A stretch of 35,330 nucleotides of DNA from a bacterium UBA4637 (GCA_002405875.1 DHMR01000096.1:1-35330), one strand, 5' to 3'. Positions 7,039 through 15,156 are shown, counted from the stretch's first letter. The notes: generated by a model not told the origin, from the sequence alone. Numbers and translations: made by a program.

Positions 7039-8976
7039 TTACTTTTTGCTGATGTCGTCGTAAAGTTTCTGGAGGTAGGCTAGTCCTCTCTTCTTGTTGT
7101 AGCCCAGTTTGGAACCTCGGTCATACACGACCTTCTTGGCTTGGTTGTCATAAATCAGTGAATTTTCCTCCGACACGACTCCGAAGGCATCGGGTACGGT
7201 GAAGAAGGCAAACTTAGGGGTGGCGTCGCTTAGCATGTTCTTGGAGAACAGGAAGTCGTCATGCTTGACATGGAGCTGTCCCAGGAGGGTGGCTGCGATG
7301 TCTTGCTGAGAACCAATCAACTTGATCTTGAGTGGCTTGGCGATGGCTCCACCGGTGAGGATCAGTGGTATCTGATAGCGGCTCCGGTCGAAGTTGTCCA
7401 GGTGTTCCTTGTAGCTCCCCACATGGTCGGGTACCAAGACAACAAGCGTGTTCTTCCATCGAGGCAACTTGCTGTATTCTCTCAGGAGGCGACCAATCAC
7501 ACTGTCGGTGTAGGCAAACGCATTCAATCGCTTGTCTTTCAGTCGCTTATAAGGTACGTCAAAAGGCTCGTGACTGGTGGATGTCTGGAACACTCTCATT
7601 CTTGGGCCTCCCTTTTGCTGGCTCTTCAAGTCGGCCAAGAGGCGTTCGGCCACGATATGGTCAGGTACACCCCATTTGCTCAACTTGTCTTCCAACGGAA
7701 AATCTGAGTCGGAGATGATGTTCTGGTACCCCTGTGACACCAAGTAAGAACGCTGGTTGGCAAAGTCTACGTCGCCTCCATAATAATAAGAGGTGGCGTA
7801 ATGGCGCTCCTTCATGAGCGTCCTGGCGATGGAAGGCAGATGAGCCGACTTGGCAGGGTAGCGCATGATGCTGGTGGTAGGTTGGGCAGGATAGCCACTC
7901 AGGATGGAAACCAATCCACGGTCCGTGCGGAAACTGTTGGCATAGAAACGAGTGAAGAGAATGCCCTTCTGTGCGATGGAATCCAACTGGACGGCCACGT
8001 CCTTCTGGGTGCCCATGGAAGGCAGGAGGTCGCTGGCGAAACTCTCCATGATGACGATGAGAATGTCGGGCGTGCCATTCGCTGCCTGAGGTGTCAAGAG
8101 GGGATAGGTGTTGTCGTCACGCTGGCTTACCATGCTGCTGAAAATCTCGCCGGCCTCCTTCTCGTCCATGAATCGGTATTGGGCGGCAAAATTCTCTTGA
8201 TGGGCAAGCGACTCCATCAAACTGAACATCGGGTTGACGGCGGCATGATTCAGATAAATGTTCTGGCTGAAGTATACCTTGCCCGTGTTGGTTGTCGACA
8301 CCGTGACACCGCCACGTATCGGGAGAAACAGGAAACCTGTGAGCAAAAGCAGGATGAGTGAGCATGCGCCACGGTTGTCCAATATTCGGGTCAACCATCC
8401 CGCGCGGTCGTATCTGCCTCTGCGTCCATATCCGTAGCTTCCACCATATCCTCCGCCATAGCTATCATACCGAGAATATCTTCTTTCCCGGCGACCTCCA
8501 TACATTTTCAATGCCAGCCAGAGGACGAGGGCGCACGCGATGAAGGCCAGGAGGCCTAGTAGGTCGACCCAGATGCTGGTGCTGGCGAAGGCGTTGGAAG
8601 GAGAGGTGAAAAAATAGAACAAAGGAGTGCTGTCCAACGGGAAGCTCCAATAAGGATAAAGCCCGATGTTGAGCACCAGGCAGAAACTCATGAAGAGCGC
8701 TGCGATGGCCATGTAGACATTGAAGACGGGGCGGATGATCTCGATTCGGAGCCAGATGCTGGCCAAGAGCAGCAAACCCGGAATCGCCGTCAGGTAACCC
8801 GCCATCGACAGGTCAAGAGGAAGCCCATGCCACATGGTTTCCCCCATGGCAGCCAGAACGCTATCTATGGGCTGAGTCGCCGATGAATGCGTGAAAAGCA
8901 AGAACAACGGCTTCTGCAGCATGAATAGCAACACGAATGTGAAATATGTCTTAAAAAACCATTTTATCTGTTTCAT
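7039..8976 (-). CDS. LtaS-type alkaline-phosphatase-superfamily membrane enzyme
   Basis: The 645-residue protein has five N-terminal membrane helices and a large C-terminal periplasmic sulfatase-fold domain (about 300-600) like lipoteichoic acid synthase and phosphoglycerol transferases. Candidate metal and catalytic residues are E311 in IVIMESFASD, T351 in NSFRTDRGL (expected nucleophile), H469 in TSHEPF and D517-H518 in VPDHVG. In a Gram-negative the substrate is not teichoic acid; modification of a glycan or lipid head group with phosphoglycerol or phosphoethanolamine is likely (inference). Residues 160-195, predicted to face the cytoplasm between helices 4 and 5, are a Gly/Tyr/Arg/Ser-rich low-complexity stretch that is unusual for this family. 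It is followed without gap by the PAP2 gene. Confidence 0.9.
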   Translation of the reverse strand: MKQIKWFFKTYFTFVLLFMLQKPLFLLFTHSSATQPIDSVLAAMGETMWHGLPLDLSMAGYLTAIPGLLLLASIWLRIEIIRPVFNVYMAIAALFMSFCLVLNIGLYPYWSFPLDSTPLFYFFTSPSNAFASTSIWVDLLGLLAFIACALVLWLALKMYGGRRERRYSRYDSYGGGYGGSYGYGRRGRYDRAGWLTRILDNRGACSLILLLLTGFLFLPIRGGVTVSTTNTGKVYFSQNIYLNHAAVNPMFSLMESLAHQENFAAQYRFMDEKEAGEIFSSMVSQRDDNTYPLLTPQAANGTPDILIVIMESFASDLLPSMGTQKDVAVQLDSIAQKGILFTRFYANSFRTDRGLVSILSGYPAQPTTSIMRYPAKSAHLPSIARTLMKERHYATSYYYGGDVDFANQRSYLVSQGYQNIISDSDFPLEDKLSKWGVPDHIVAERLLADLKSQQKGGPRMRVFQTSTSHEPFDVPYKRLKDKRLNAFAYTDSVIGRLLREYSKLPRWKNTLVVLVPDHVGSYKEHLDNFDRSRYQIPLILTGGAIAKPLKIKLIGSQQDIAATLLGQLHVKHDDFLFSKNMLSDATPKFAFFTVPDAFGVVSEENSLIYDNQAKKVVYDRGSKLGYNKKRGLAYLQKLYDDISKK

Positions 8977-9025
8977 TTCAATAGAATATTAGTCCATTGC
9001 ACAAGATGCTGTGCTTCATTTTTTG

Positions 9026-9057
9026 CAAAAGTAATGATTTTCTCTCACATAAGCAAT
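9026..9057 (-). promoter_or_regulatory. Promoter of the LtaS-like/PAP2 transcript
   Basis: On the minus strand TACTTTTG (9033-9026) fits the -7 element, with ATTG in place of TTTG 20 bases upstream (9057-9054). It faces away from the AraC-type gene promoter. Confidence 0.6.
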
Positions 9058-9093
9058 TTATTTTACTTAAAATTCAAAAAATAGTCAAAAATA

Positions 9094-9125
9094 TTTGGCA
9101 GATTAGAGAAAAAAGCCTAACTTTG
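9094..9125 (+). promoter_or_regulatory. Promoter of the AraC-type regulator gene
   Basis: TTTG at 9094-9097, 20 bases, then TAACTTTG at 9118-9125. The ATG is at 9154. Confidence 0.8.
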
Positions 9126-9153
9126 TCGAAACGAATCATTATAATATCGAATT

Positions 9154-9570
9154 ATGACTAAGTATAACATTACCCCTAAAAAAGATAAGAACGCTAAATA
9201 CCAGGCGCTTCTTAGCGAAGAGACTAAAGACCGACTACGTGATGAAATCTTGAGAATCGTCGTTACCGAAGGAAAGTACAAGGATAAAAATTACAATACA
9301 CGCAAACTGGCAGAGGATCTGCATACAAACTCTCGCTATGTGTCTGCCGTTTGTGCCACTCGTTTCCATAAGAACTATCCCGAGTTGGTCAATGATTATC
9401 GTGTCAACGACGCCATGTCGTTATTGACAGACAAACGATATATGAAAATGACAATAGAGGATATCGCCGAGATGGCTGGTTTCAGCACTCGCCAGAGTTT
9501 CTACTCCAATTTCTACAAGAGATTAGGGGTCACGCCTCGCCAGTATCGCGAGGATCATATCCAAAAGTAA
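9154..9570 (+). CDS. Stand-alone AraC-type DNA-binding protein
   Basis: The 138-residue protein consists almost only of an AraC/XylS double helix-turn-helix. The first helix-turn-helix is NTRKLAEDLHTNSRYVSAV (about 49-67), the second is MTIEDIAEMAGFSTRQSFYSNFYKRLGVTPRQYR (about 93-127). The N-terminal 40 residues are lysine-rich and too short to be a ligand-binding domain, so it is not a typical one-component sensor; it could be a free DNA-binding factor or be controlled by an unseen partner. It is divergently transcribed from the LtaS-like operon with a shared 177-base spacer, so control of that operon is possible but not shown. Confidence 0.88.
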   Translation: MTKYNITPKKDKNAKYQALLSEETKDRLRDEILRIVVTEGKYKDKNYNTRKLAEDLHTNSRYVSAVCATRFHKNYPELVNDYRVNDAMSLLTDKRYMKMTIEDIAEMAGFSTRQSFYSNFYKRLGVTPRQYREDHIQK

Positions 9571-9582
9571 GCTTTCGCTCCT

Positions 9583-9623
9583 AACGATGGTATATGCCTT
9601 CGAACGACGATGGTGTATGCCTT
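9583..9623 (+). repeat. Imperfect direct repeat after the AraC-type gene
   Basis: AACGATGGTATATGCCTT (9583-9600) is repeated at 9606-9623 with two changes, a 23-base period. It begins 13 bases after the stop codon and looks like a decayed version of the stop-proximal tandem arrays seen elsewhere in the window. Confidence 0.7.
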
Positions 9624-9648
9624 GGCACAAGGAGTGTAGCAAAACAGT

Positions 9649-9693
9649 CAAGGGGCTTCATCCGATTTCTTGAAGGATGAAGCCCCTTGGTTG
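9649..9693. terminator. Bidirectional terminator between AraC-type and sigma factor genes
   Basis: A perfect 15-bp stem (9649-9663 with 9675-9689, arms CAAGGGGCTTCATCC and its complement) with an 11-base loop lies between two convergent genes. The tail toward plus is GTTGTTATTT and toward minus is ACTGTTTTGC, so it can serve both. Confidence 0.85.
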
Positions 9694-10311
9694 TTATTTC
9701 CGCAGGAAAGACTTGAGGGCCTTGGTCTGCGCTGTCTTGGAAATCTTGCGGATGGCCTTGTCGCGGATTTGACGCACACGTTCCCTCTTCAGGTTCATGT
9801 CCTCGCCAATCTCTGCCAAGGTGACATGAGGCTTTCCGATGCCGTAAAATTTCTGGACGACTTCTTTCTCTCTGTCGCCCAGGGTCTCGATGCAGTTCTG
9901 CAAGTCGTCGAGCATCTGCTTGAACTCCGCATGGTCGTCCGCCATCAGGGCATCCTTGTTGACAAGCACGTCGAGGAGTGTATATTTGTTGCCCGTGCTC
10001 AGAGGTTCGTCGAAGGAGACGGCATTTCCATGGTCACGCCCCGTGAACTTCACTTCTGACTTCGGGATGCGGCAGATGCCAGCCTGTTGGTCGATGGCGC
10101 GTTGCATCGCCTTGCGGATGAATGGGGCTGCGTACGATACGAAAGGGGTGCCACGGCTGGTGTCGAACTTCTGTGCGGCTTGCACCATGGCCATGTATCC
10201 TTCGCTCACCAAATCTTCAAAATCGACACCCTTGCCATGATAGTCGTTGGCAAGTGACTTGACGAAGTTGAGATTATCACTGACTAATTTATTGAGTTCT
10301 TTTTCGTTCAT
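9694..10311 (-). CDS. Short RpoD-like sigma-70 factor
   Basis: The 205-residue protein aligns by eye with Bacteroidetes RpoD but is about 80 residues shorter. Region 2 is present (about 10-85: NLNFVKSLANDYHGKG, DLVSEGYMAM, KFDTSRGTPFVSYAAPFIRKAM), as is region 4 (about 135-200: LGDREKEVVQKFYGIG, TLAEIGEDMNLKRERVRQIRDKAIRKI). The region 3.2 finger is retained (SFDEPLSTGN...TLLDVLVNKDALMADD). Region 1.2 and regions 3.0-3.1 are essentially missing. It should direct RNA polymerase to a subset of promoters (inference). It differs from ECF sigmas by keeping RpoD-type region 4 and the finger. It has its own consensus promoter. Confidence 0.9.
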   Translation of the reverse strand: MNEKELNKLVSDNLNFVKSLANDYHGKGVDFEDLVSEGYMAMVQAAQKFDTSRGTPFVSYAAPFIRKAMQRAIDQQAGICRIPKSEVKFTGRDHGNAVSFDEPLSTGNKYTLLDVLVNKDALMADDHAEFKQMLDDLQNCIETLGDREKEVVQKFYGIGKPHVTLAEIGEDMNLKRERVRQIRDKAIRKISKTAQTKALKSFLRK

Positions 10312-10372
10312 GATCCTATTCTATTGTTCTTTTTGTCTATTGTTATTATTGTCATTTGTTATTTTGGTAGGG

Positions 10373-10404
10373 CAAAAATACAGCTAAAATTCCAAACGCC
10401 CAAA
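10373..10404 (-). promoter_or_regulatory. Promoter of the short sigma factor gene
   Basis: On the minus strand TTTG (10404-10401), exactly 20 bases, then TATTTTTG (10380-10373). The leader to the ATG at 10311 is about 60 bases and A/C-rich. Confidence 0.78.
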
Positions 10405-10520
10405 TTTTGAGCTGAAAAATAGCTAAAAATGTAATTTCTTGTCTCTATTTTGACATTTCTGGCTCGTTTTCTTTCCGTTTTGAGGAATGATTGACGCAGG
10501 ATGCCTCGGTCAATTTTTGG

Positions 10521-10564
10521 GGAAAACTTCGATTTGTGTTTTGGAAAACCTCGATATGTGTCTC
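10521..10564. repeat. Imperfect 22-base tandem duplication
   Basis: GGAAAACTTCGATTTGTGTTTT (split here as 10521-10542) is followed directly by a second copy with four changes (10543-10564). It lies in a spacer, not at a gene end. Confidence 0.75.
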
Positions 10565-10583
10565 CAAGGCATAGAATAAAAAT

Positions 10584-10625
10584 AGGGAGCGGCTCCATGA
10601 AGAAGTCGCTCCCTTTCTTGTTTTT
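10584..10625. terminator. Terminator hairpin downstream of the rubrerythrin gene
   Basis: An 8-bp GC-rich stem (AGGGAGCG 10584-10591 with CGCTCCCT 10607-10614) has T-rich flanks on either strand. On the minus strand it lies about 140 bases past the rubrerythrin stop and could end the perR-rubrerythrin transcript. Confidence 0.65.
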
Positions 10626-10756
10626 GCAAATTAGTCATCCTATAACTTATACTTGGTTCCTTCACAGGACCTTTTAAAATATATTAGGTATATTGTCGAA
10701 TCGAAGCCATTCTGCATGGCTCGAAATAATCTAGCATGACTCGAAATGTTTCGGCT

Positions 10757-11317
10757 TTACTTGAAGTATCTCTTGTAGAGACCAGCGAAGCCTGCGCAGT
10801 GGCGAGCCTCATCCTTGGCCATCTCATGAACGGTGTCGTGGATAGCGTCAGAACCCTGCTCCTTAGCCAACTTAGCGATACGGAACTTGTCCTCGCAAGC
10901 ACCCTTCTCGGCAGCGATACGAGCCTCCAAGTTGCTCTTGGTGTCACCCAATACCTCACCGAGCAACTCTGCGAAACGAGAAGCATGGTCTGCCTCCTCG
11001 TAAGCATAGCGCTTGTAAGCCTCAGCAATCTCTGGGTAGCCCTCGCGGTCTGCCTGGCGTGCCATGGCGAGATACATACCTACCTCACCGCACTCACCGT
11101 TGAAGTGGTCCTTCAAGCCCTTGATGACATCTTCCTTGACGCCATCCTTGTAAGCCTGGCCCAAGACGTGAACGGTAGCGAATGTCAAGTCATCGTCCAC
11201 TGCGTCGTCCATCTCCTTGAACTTGCTAGCAGGTGCCTTGCAGATAGGGCACTTCTCTGGAGCTTCTGTACCTTCGTAAATATAACCGCAAACTGTGCAA
11301 ATAAATTTCTTCTTCAT
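10757..11317 (-). CDS. Reverse rubrerythrin (rubredoxin-first)
   Basis: Rubrerythrins are cytoplasmic non-haem iron peroxidases that remove hydrogen peroxide in anaerobes. In this 186-residue protein the rubredoxin domain is at the N-terminus (C7, C10, C23, C26 in CTVCGYIY and CPICKAP) and the ferritin-like diiron domain follows (about 45-186), with candidate ligands in [17 protein letters not shown], and MAKDEARH. This domain order is the reverse of classical rubrerythrin, where rubredoxin is C-terminal. The gene lies 67 bases downstream of a PerR-like gene on the same strand with no terminator between them, which fits peroxide-controlled co-expression. Confidence 0.94.
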   Translation of the reverse strand: MKKKFICTVCGYIYEGTEAPEKCPICKAPASKFKEMDDAVDDDLTFATVHVLGQAYKDGVKEDVIKGLKDHFNGECGEVGMYLAMARQADREGYPEIAEAYKRYAYEEADHASRFAELLGEVLGDTKSNLEARIAAEKGACEDKFRIAKLAKEQGSDAIHDTVHEMAKDEARHCAGFAGLYKRYFK

Positions 11318-11384
11318 AATGTTCTTGTTTTAAATTGTTAATGTATAATGTTTTTGTAACTCCTTGAGTTAATACTATTTTGTA

Positions 11385-11849
11385 TCAGCTATTTTTCGAC
11401 GATAAGCTTTTCTCCTCCAACTCTTTTTGAGCACACGTAGCGCAGATGCCCTTGTAATAGAGCTGCATCTCGTCCACGATATGTCCCCCGATGATTTTCG
11501 GGTTCTTCAGTTGAGGAGCTTTCTCGTCCATCAAGTCGTACACTTTGCCACATTTTCTGCAGAGAAAATGAACATGTTCCTTGGTGTTGCCATCGTAGCA
11601 AACTCTGTGTTCGTCGATGGTCAACATCTGTGCGGCTCTCTTTTCGCTCATCATCCTCAGCGTGTTGTAGACGGTGGTCTTGCTGAGGGTCGGTATCTTG
11701 TCGCACAATCCATTGTATACATCGTCGATGGTCGGGTGGATAGGGTGCGTCATGAGGTAGTCCATGATGGCCAATCTCTGTACGGATGGGCGAATGTCGC
11801 ATTCGATCAGTCTGTTGTATGCCTCTTTACCATTATTCATATCATTCAC
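11385..11849 (-). CDS. PerR-like Fur family repressor
   Basis: The 154-residue protein has a winged-helix DNA-binding part (residues about 12-85, with SKTTVYNTLRMM as the recognition helix region) and a C-terminal metal/dimer domain with structural zinc cysteine pairs C97-C100 (CRKC) and C136-C139 (CATC). Histidines H81, H92 and H94 fit the regulatory metal site. Pairing with rubrerythrin next door favours a PerR-type peroxide sensor over Fur or Zur. The first ATG (11849) is used; a second ATG nine bases in is possible. It has a consensus promoter just upstream and is probably the first gene of a perR-rubrerythrin operon. Confidence 0.9.
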   Translation of the reverse strand: MNDMNNGKEAYNRLIECDIRPSVQRLAIMDYLMTHPIHPTIDDVYNGLCDKIPTLSKTTVYNTLRMMSEKRAAQMLTIDEHRVCYDGNTKEHVHFLCRKCGKVYDLMDEKAPQLKNPKIIGGHIVDEMQLYYKGICATCAQKELEEKSLSSKNS

Positions 11850-11865
11850 TTTTTGATTACGGGTG

Positions 11866-11897
11866 CAAAGATAGGAAATCTTTTTGAAACCTCCAAA
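11866..11897 (-). promoter_or_regulatory. perR promoter
   Basis: On the minus strand TTTG (11897-11894), 20 bases, TATCTTTG (11873-11866). The ATG is at 11849, giving a leader of only about a dozen bases. No clear PerR box is seen by eye. Confidence 0.82.
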
Positions 11898-11965
11898 TAT
11901 TTTTTGGAAAAATTACAAAAATAGTTTGTATTTTTTCCATTTTTCCATTTTTTGTAGAATATTAG

Positions 11966-12156
11966 GAAGCAAAACGTGGAAAGTAACCTTCGTAACTTGG
12001 TTGCCATTGTACAGACCGGTTGCCCATATAATGGCGATGACCTGTCAATTATTTTCCGAATCATCACTCAGTACTAGGCGAGGAATTTTTGCTTTCCACG
12101 GGAGGTAAAAATCAAAAGTACCCGTGGTTTGAATTTTTTCCTCCCGAGGAAAAAAT
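11966..12156. repeat. Cluster of inverted repeats
   Basis: CGTGGAAAG (11975-11983) is the complement of CTTTCCACG (12092-12100), enclosing about 110 bases. GCCATT (12003-12008) faces AATGGC (12030-12035). CCACGGG (12096-12102) faces CCCGTGG (12121-12127). TTTTTTCCTC (12134-12143) faces GAGGAAAAAA (12146-12155) with a two-base centre. The nesting suggests a folded RNA or the remains of a small mobile element; I cannot decide which. Confidence 0.6.
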
Positions 12157-12284
12157 AAAAGTGGGGTAAGGGAGTGAATTTTTCTTGCTGAGGAAGATGT
12201 TGTCGTTGTCAAATAAATTCTATAAAACAATAAAAGGATACATGCTGAAAACGACAAAGGACTGCAAACTAAAATCTATAAAAT

Positions 12285-12315
12285 AAAAAAAGCGATGACC
12301 TTCACAGGCTACCGC
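12285..12315 (-). terminator. Terminator of the candidate small RNA
   Basis: On the minus strand GCGGUAGCC and GGUCAUCGC (12315-12292) form a stem with two wobble pairs, one mismatch and a UGUGAA loop, followed by U7 (12291-12285). Confidence 0.65.
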
Positions 12316-12380
12316 TCCAAATCTTCAATAGGTATTAGTTTCCCTTTAAGGTAAAAAGATTGTTTTCAGGATAACGGTAG
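12285..12380 (-). ncRNA. Candidate small RNA, 6S-like (6S-Flavo type)
   Basis: A consensus promoter (12412-12381) would start an RNA of about 95 bases reading leftward and ending at a hairpin followed by seven U. The 5' bases CUACCGUU (12380-12373) can pair with AGCGGUAG (12316-12309), and CAAUCUU (about 12363-12357) can pair with AAGAUUUG, giving a long rod with an internal loop. Rod, size and phylum match the 6S-Flavo RNA motif described for Bacteroidetes, a proposed 6S RNA that would bind RNA polymerase; the match is from architecture only. The last hairpin uses GCGGUAGCC, so it competes with the closing stem. Confidence 0.5.
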
Positions 12381-12412
12381 CAAAGGTACTGCTTATTTTT
12401 GATACCACCAAA
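12381..12412 (-). promoter_or_regulatory. Promoter of the candidate small RNA
   Basis: On the minus strand TTTG (12412-12409), exactly 20 bases, TACCTTTG (12388-12381). No protein-coding start follows within 400 bases, which is what points to an RNA gene. Confidence 0.75.
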
Positions 12413-12624
12413 TATTTTATTCCCTTTTTTACGACGTTGTTTGCTGTGTGCCCACACAATTCACTAAGCTAACTATAATTAACTAAAATTTACTGCAAAC
12501 GATTGCATTTTTGCATTTTGTCGAAACATTTATGACATTTTGTTGAAAATCCCTAAACAAAATTGATTTTGGTCAATCACTGGCTATTTTGGCTTCCATG
12601 CGATGCGACATAAAACAAAAGGAC

Positions 12625-12666
12625 ACAAAAAAACAACGGCCGAGACATGCAGTCCCGACCGTTGTT
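12625..12666 (-). terminator. maeB terminator
   Basis: AACAACGG (12632-12639) and CCGTTGTT (12659-12666) form a stem extended inward by further pairs around one mismatch, and on the minus strand it is followed by TTTTTTGTG. It lies just beyond the maeB stop-codon array. Confidence 0.8.
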
Positions 12667-12697
12667 GAATAATTTATGAATCAAATTTGGGAGAAAT

Positions 12698-12763
12698 GAT
12701 TATTTCTGCTTCTTGATTTGATTATTTCTGCTTCTTGATTTGATTATTTCTGCTTCTTGATTT
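12698..12763 (-). repeat. Stop-spanning tandem array at the maeB 3' end (22 bp x 3)
   Basis: Three exact 22-base copies (12698-12719, 12720-12741, 12742-12763). The rightmost copy holds the last maeB codons and its TAA (complement of 12744-12746); the other two lie downstream of the stop. The unit is not a multiple of three, so the extra copies are not an in-frame extension. Confidence 0.95.
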
Positions 12764-15032
12764 TATCAACATAAGCATCGATCACGGCTACTGCCGTAAT
12801 GTTGACGATATCCTGCACGCTGCTCTCGGAGTCGGTGAAGTGGATAGGCTTGTTGAGACCCATCTGGATAGGGCCGATAATCTCTGACTCAGGATTCAAA
12901 GCCTGCAAGAGCTTGTAGGCTCCGTTGGCACTGCTGAGGTTAGGGAACACCAAGGTGTTGACATCCTTGCCCTTCAAGCGAGAGAATGGATATTTCTCAT
13001 CACGCAACTGCTTGTTGAGTGCGTAGTTGACCTGCATTTCGCCATCGATGGCCAGGTCAGGGAACTCCTTCTGCATTTCCTCGACAGCTTTCTTCACCTT
13101 GACTGGAGAGCCCATGGTGTCGGTGCCGAAGTTGGAGTAGCTCAACATGGCGATGACCGGCTCGTCATTGAAGAACTTCACCGTGCCGGCAGACAACTTG
13201 GCGATGTCGGTCAAGACATCCTGGTCTGGATGGCGATTGATCAAGGTGTCGGCGATGTAGAAGATGCCCTTCTGGGTGTTGAGGATGTGCATGGTGCCGA
13301 AAGTCTTGTACTCGTCACGGATGCCGATCACGTCCTTGGCTACCTTGATGGTGTTGGAGTACTTGGTGTAGAGACCGGTGATAAACGCATCTGCGTCGCC
13401 TTGCTCTACCATCGACATACCGAAGTAGTTGCGCTCGTACATCTTGTCGTAAGCTTCCTCGAATGTATAGCCTTCACGTGAGCGTTTCTCGGCGAGATGC
13501 TTGGCGAAGGTAGCACGGCGACCCTGCTCGTTGTCGGCGCGCATATCGACGATTTCGATGCCCTCGAGATCAAGCTTCAAGCGATTGGCTACACGCTTCA
13601 GGCGGTCTGGGTTGCCCAAGAGGATAGGCTGGCAGATTCCTTCGGTCTTGGCCTGTACGGCAGCCTTCAACATGGTAGGGTTTCCACCCTCGGCGAATAC
13701 GACACGCTGTGGGTGCAGGCGAGCCGTGTCGTGAAGCTTGCGTGTCAACTTGGTCTCCTGGCCCAGCAACTGACGAAGGTGCTGCTTGTAATCATCCCAG
13801 TCGGTGATAGGAGTGCGGGCTACGCCGCTGTCCATGGCTGCCTTGGCGATGGCTGCGCTGACCTCTGTGATCAAACGTGGGTCGACTGGCTTCGGGATGA
13901 AGTACTTAGGACCGAAGGTGAGGTCGTTGACATGGTATACGTCATTGACAACGTCAGGAACTGGCTGCTTGGCCAAGTCGGCGATGGCATGTACGGCGGC
14001 CAGCTTCATCTCCTCGTTGATGGCGCGTGCATGGACGTCCAGCGCACCACGGAAGATGTATGGGAAACCGATCACGTTGTTGATCTGGTTAGGGTAATCC
14101 GAACGTCCTGTAGACATCAATACGTCTGGACGGCTGGCCATTGCATCCTCGTAGCTGATCTCAGGCACAGGGTTGGCGAGAGCGAACACGATAGGGTTGG
14201 CGTTCATCGAGCGGAGCATGTCCTGTGAGAGCACATTGCCCTTGCTCAATCCCACGAAAACATCGGCACCCTTGATGGCCTCTTCCAAAGTGTGAACGTC
14301 ACGGCGATCGGTGGCGAAGAGTTTCTTCTGCTCCGTCAGGTTCTCGCGGTCGCTGGTGATGACACCCTTGGAGTCGAGCATCACGATGTTCTCGACCTTC
14401 GCGCCCAGGGCGACATAGAGCTTCGTGCAACTGATGGCTGCGGCACCCGCGCCATTGACGACAATCTTGACCTTGGAGATATCCTTGCCGGCTACCTCGA
14501 GGGCGTTTTTCAAACCCGCTGCGGAGATGATGGCCGTACCATGCTGGTCGTCGTGCATGACTGGGATGTCAAGTGTCTTCTTCAGTCTCTCCTCGATGTA
14601 GAAGCACTGAGGAGCCTTGATGTCCTCCAAGTTGATACCGCCAAATGATGGGGCGATGCGCTCTACGGTCTCGCAGAACTTCTCTGGGTCCTTTTCGGCT
14701 ATTTCGATATCAAAGACGTCGATGCCGCCATAGATCTTGAAAAGCAGACCTTTGCCTTCCATCACAGGCTTGCCGCTCATGGCGCCGATGTCGCCAAGGC
14801 CCAGTACGGCTGTACCATTACTGATCACGGCTACCAGGTTGCCCTTGTCGGTGTATTTGTATACATCGTCAGGGTTTTGCTGAATTTCCAAACATGGGTA
14901 AGCGACACCAGGGGAGTATGCCAAGCTCAGATCGGTCTGAGTATGGTATGGCTTGGTTGGCTTTACTTCGATTTTGCCAGGACGGCCGTTCAAGTGATAG
15001 GCAAGAGCCGCCTCTTTTGTAATTTTTACCAT
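12744..15032 (-). CDS. maeB: NADP-dependent malic enzyme with phosphotransacetylase-like domain
   Basis: MaeB decarboxylates malate to pyruvate and makes NADPH. The 762-residue protein has the malic N-terminal domain (about 15-150, with [13 protein letters not shown] and [13 protein letters not shown]), the NAD(P)-binding domain (about 160-400, with [12 protein letters not shown] and [11 protein letters not shown]) and a C-terminal phosphate acetyltransferase-like domain (about 430-757). In known MaeB proteins the last domain is usually regulatory, responding to acetyl-CoA, and not a working acetyltransferase. It is cytoplasmic. The gene is divergent from a TetR-type regulator with a 160-base spacer. 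Its 3' end is triplicated as a 22-base tandem array. Confidence 0.95.
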   Translation of the reverse strand: MVKITKEAALAYHLNGRPGKIEVKPTKPYHTQTDLSLAYSPGVAYPCLEIQQNPDDVYKYTDKGNLVAVISNGTAVLGLGDIGAMSGKPVMEGKGLLFKIYGGIDVFDIEIAEKDPEKFCETVERIAPSFGGINLEDIKAPQCFYIEERLKKTLDIPVMHDDQHGTAIISAAGLKNALEVAGKDISKVKIVVNGAGAAAISCTKLYVALGAKVENIVMLDSKGVITSDRENLTEQKKLFATDRRDVHTLEEAIKGADVFVGLSKGNVLSQDMLRSMNANPIVFALANPVPEISYEDAMASRPDVLMSTGRSDYPNQINNVIGFPYIFRGALDVHARAINEEMKLAAVHAIADLAKQPVPDVVNDVYHVNDLTFGPKYFIPKPVDPRLITEVSAAIAKAAMDSGVARTPITDWDDYKQHLRQLLGQETKLTRKLHDTARLHPQRVVFAEGGNPTMLKAAVQAKTEGICQPILLGNPDRLKRVANRLKLDLEGIEIVDMRADNEQGRRATFAKHLAEKRSREGYTFEEAYDKMYERNYFGMSMVEQGDADAFITGLYTKYSNTIKVAKDVIGIRDEYKTFGTMHILNTQKGIFYIADTLINRHPDQDVLTDIAKLSAGTVKFFNDEPVIAMLSYSNFGTDTMGSPVKVKKAVEEMQKEFPDLAIDGEMQVNYALNKQLRDEKYPFSRLKGKDVNTLVFPNLSSANGAYKLLQALNPESEIIGPIQMGLNKPIHFTDSESSVQDIVNITAVAVIDAYVDKIKKQK

Positions 15033-15105
15033 AACGTTATTTTGGTTTAAAGTTTTAAATTCTTACGATATTTATGCATTTTGTGCACATTTTGTTATTT
15101 TTGTG

Positions 15106-15113
15106 CAAAGGTA
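15106..15113 (-). promoter_or_regulatory. maeB promoter, -7 element
   Basis: TACCTTTG on the minus strand lies about 75 bases before the maeB ATG. No good TTTG is found 20 bases upstream, so the promoter may be weak or activator-dependent. Confidence 0.55.
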
Positions 15114-15156
15114 ATAAAAAACTAATTAAAAAGTGTAGGTTTTTTGATTTTTTTTG

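Larger units (their letters stand above)
10312..10756. other. 445-base gene-free stretch between sigma factor and rubrerythrin genes
   Basis: It holds the sigma-factor promoter (10373-10404), an imperfect 22-base tandem duplication (10521-10564) and a terminator hairpin (10584-10625). The stretch next to the rubrerythrin stop (10684-10756) contains diverged copies of a CTCGAAAT-like word (near 10719 and 10740) that may be a decayed tandem array. I see no conserved reading frame. Confidence 0.7.
11850..12743. other. 894-base gene-free gap between perR and maeB
   Basis: The gap is AT-rich and has no convincing protein-coding frame. From left to right it holds the perR promoter (11866-11897, minus), a cluster of inverted repeats (11966-12156), a candidate small RNA on the minus strand (about 12285-12380) with its promoter (12381-12412), and the maeB terminator and stop-codon array (12625-12763). 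The stretch 12413-12620 shows nothing I can name. Confidence 0.8.

Noticed and set aside
12045..12257. Short minus-strand frame (about 70 residues) in the perR-maeB gap
   Set aside because: Low-complexity composition, no start context and no family resemblance; the DNA is better described by inverted repeats.
12698..12763. Possible CRISPR array
   Set aside because: Here and at the other arrays the copies are head to tail without spacers, units differ between loci, and no cas gene is present.
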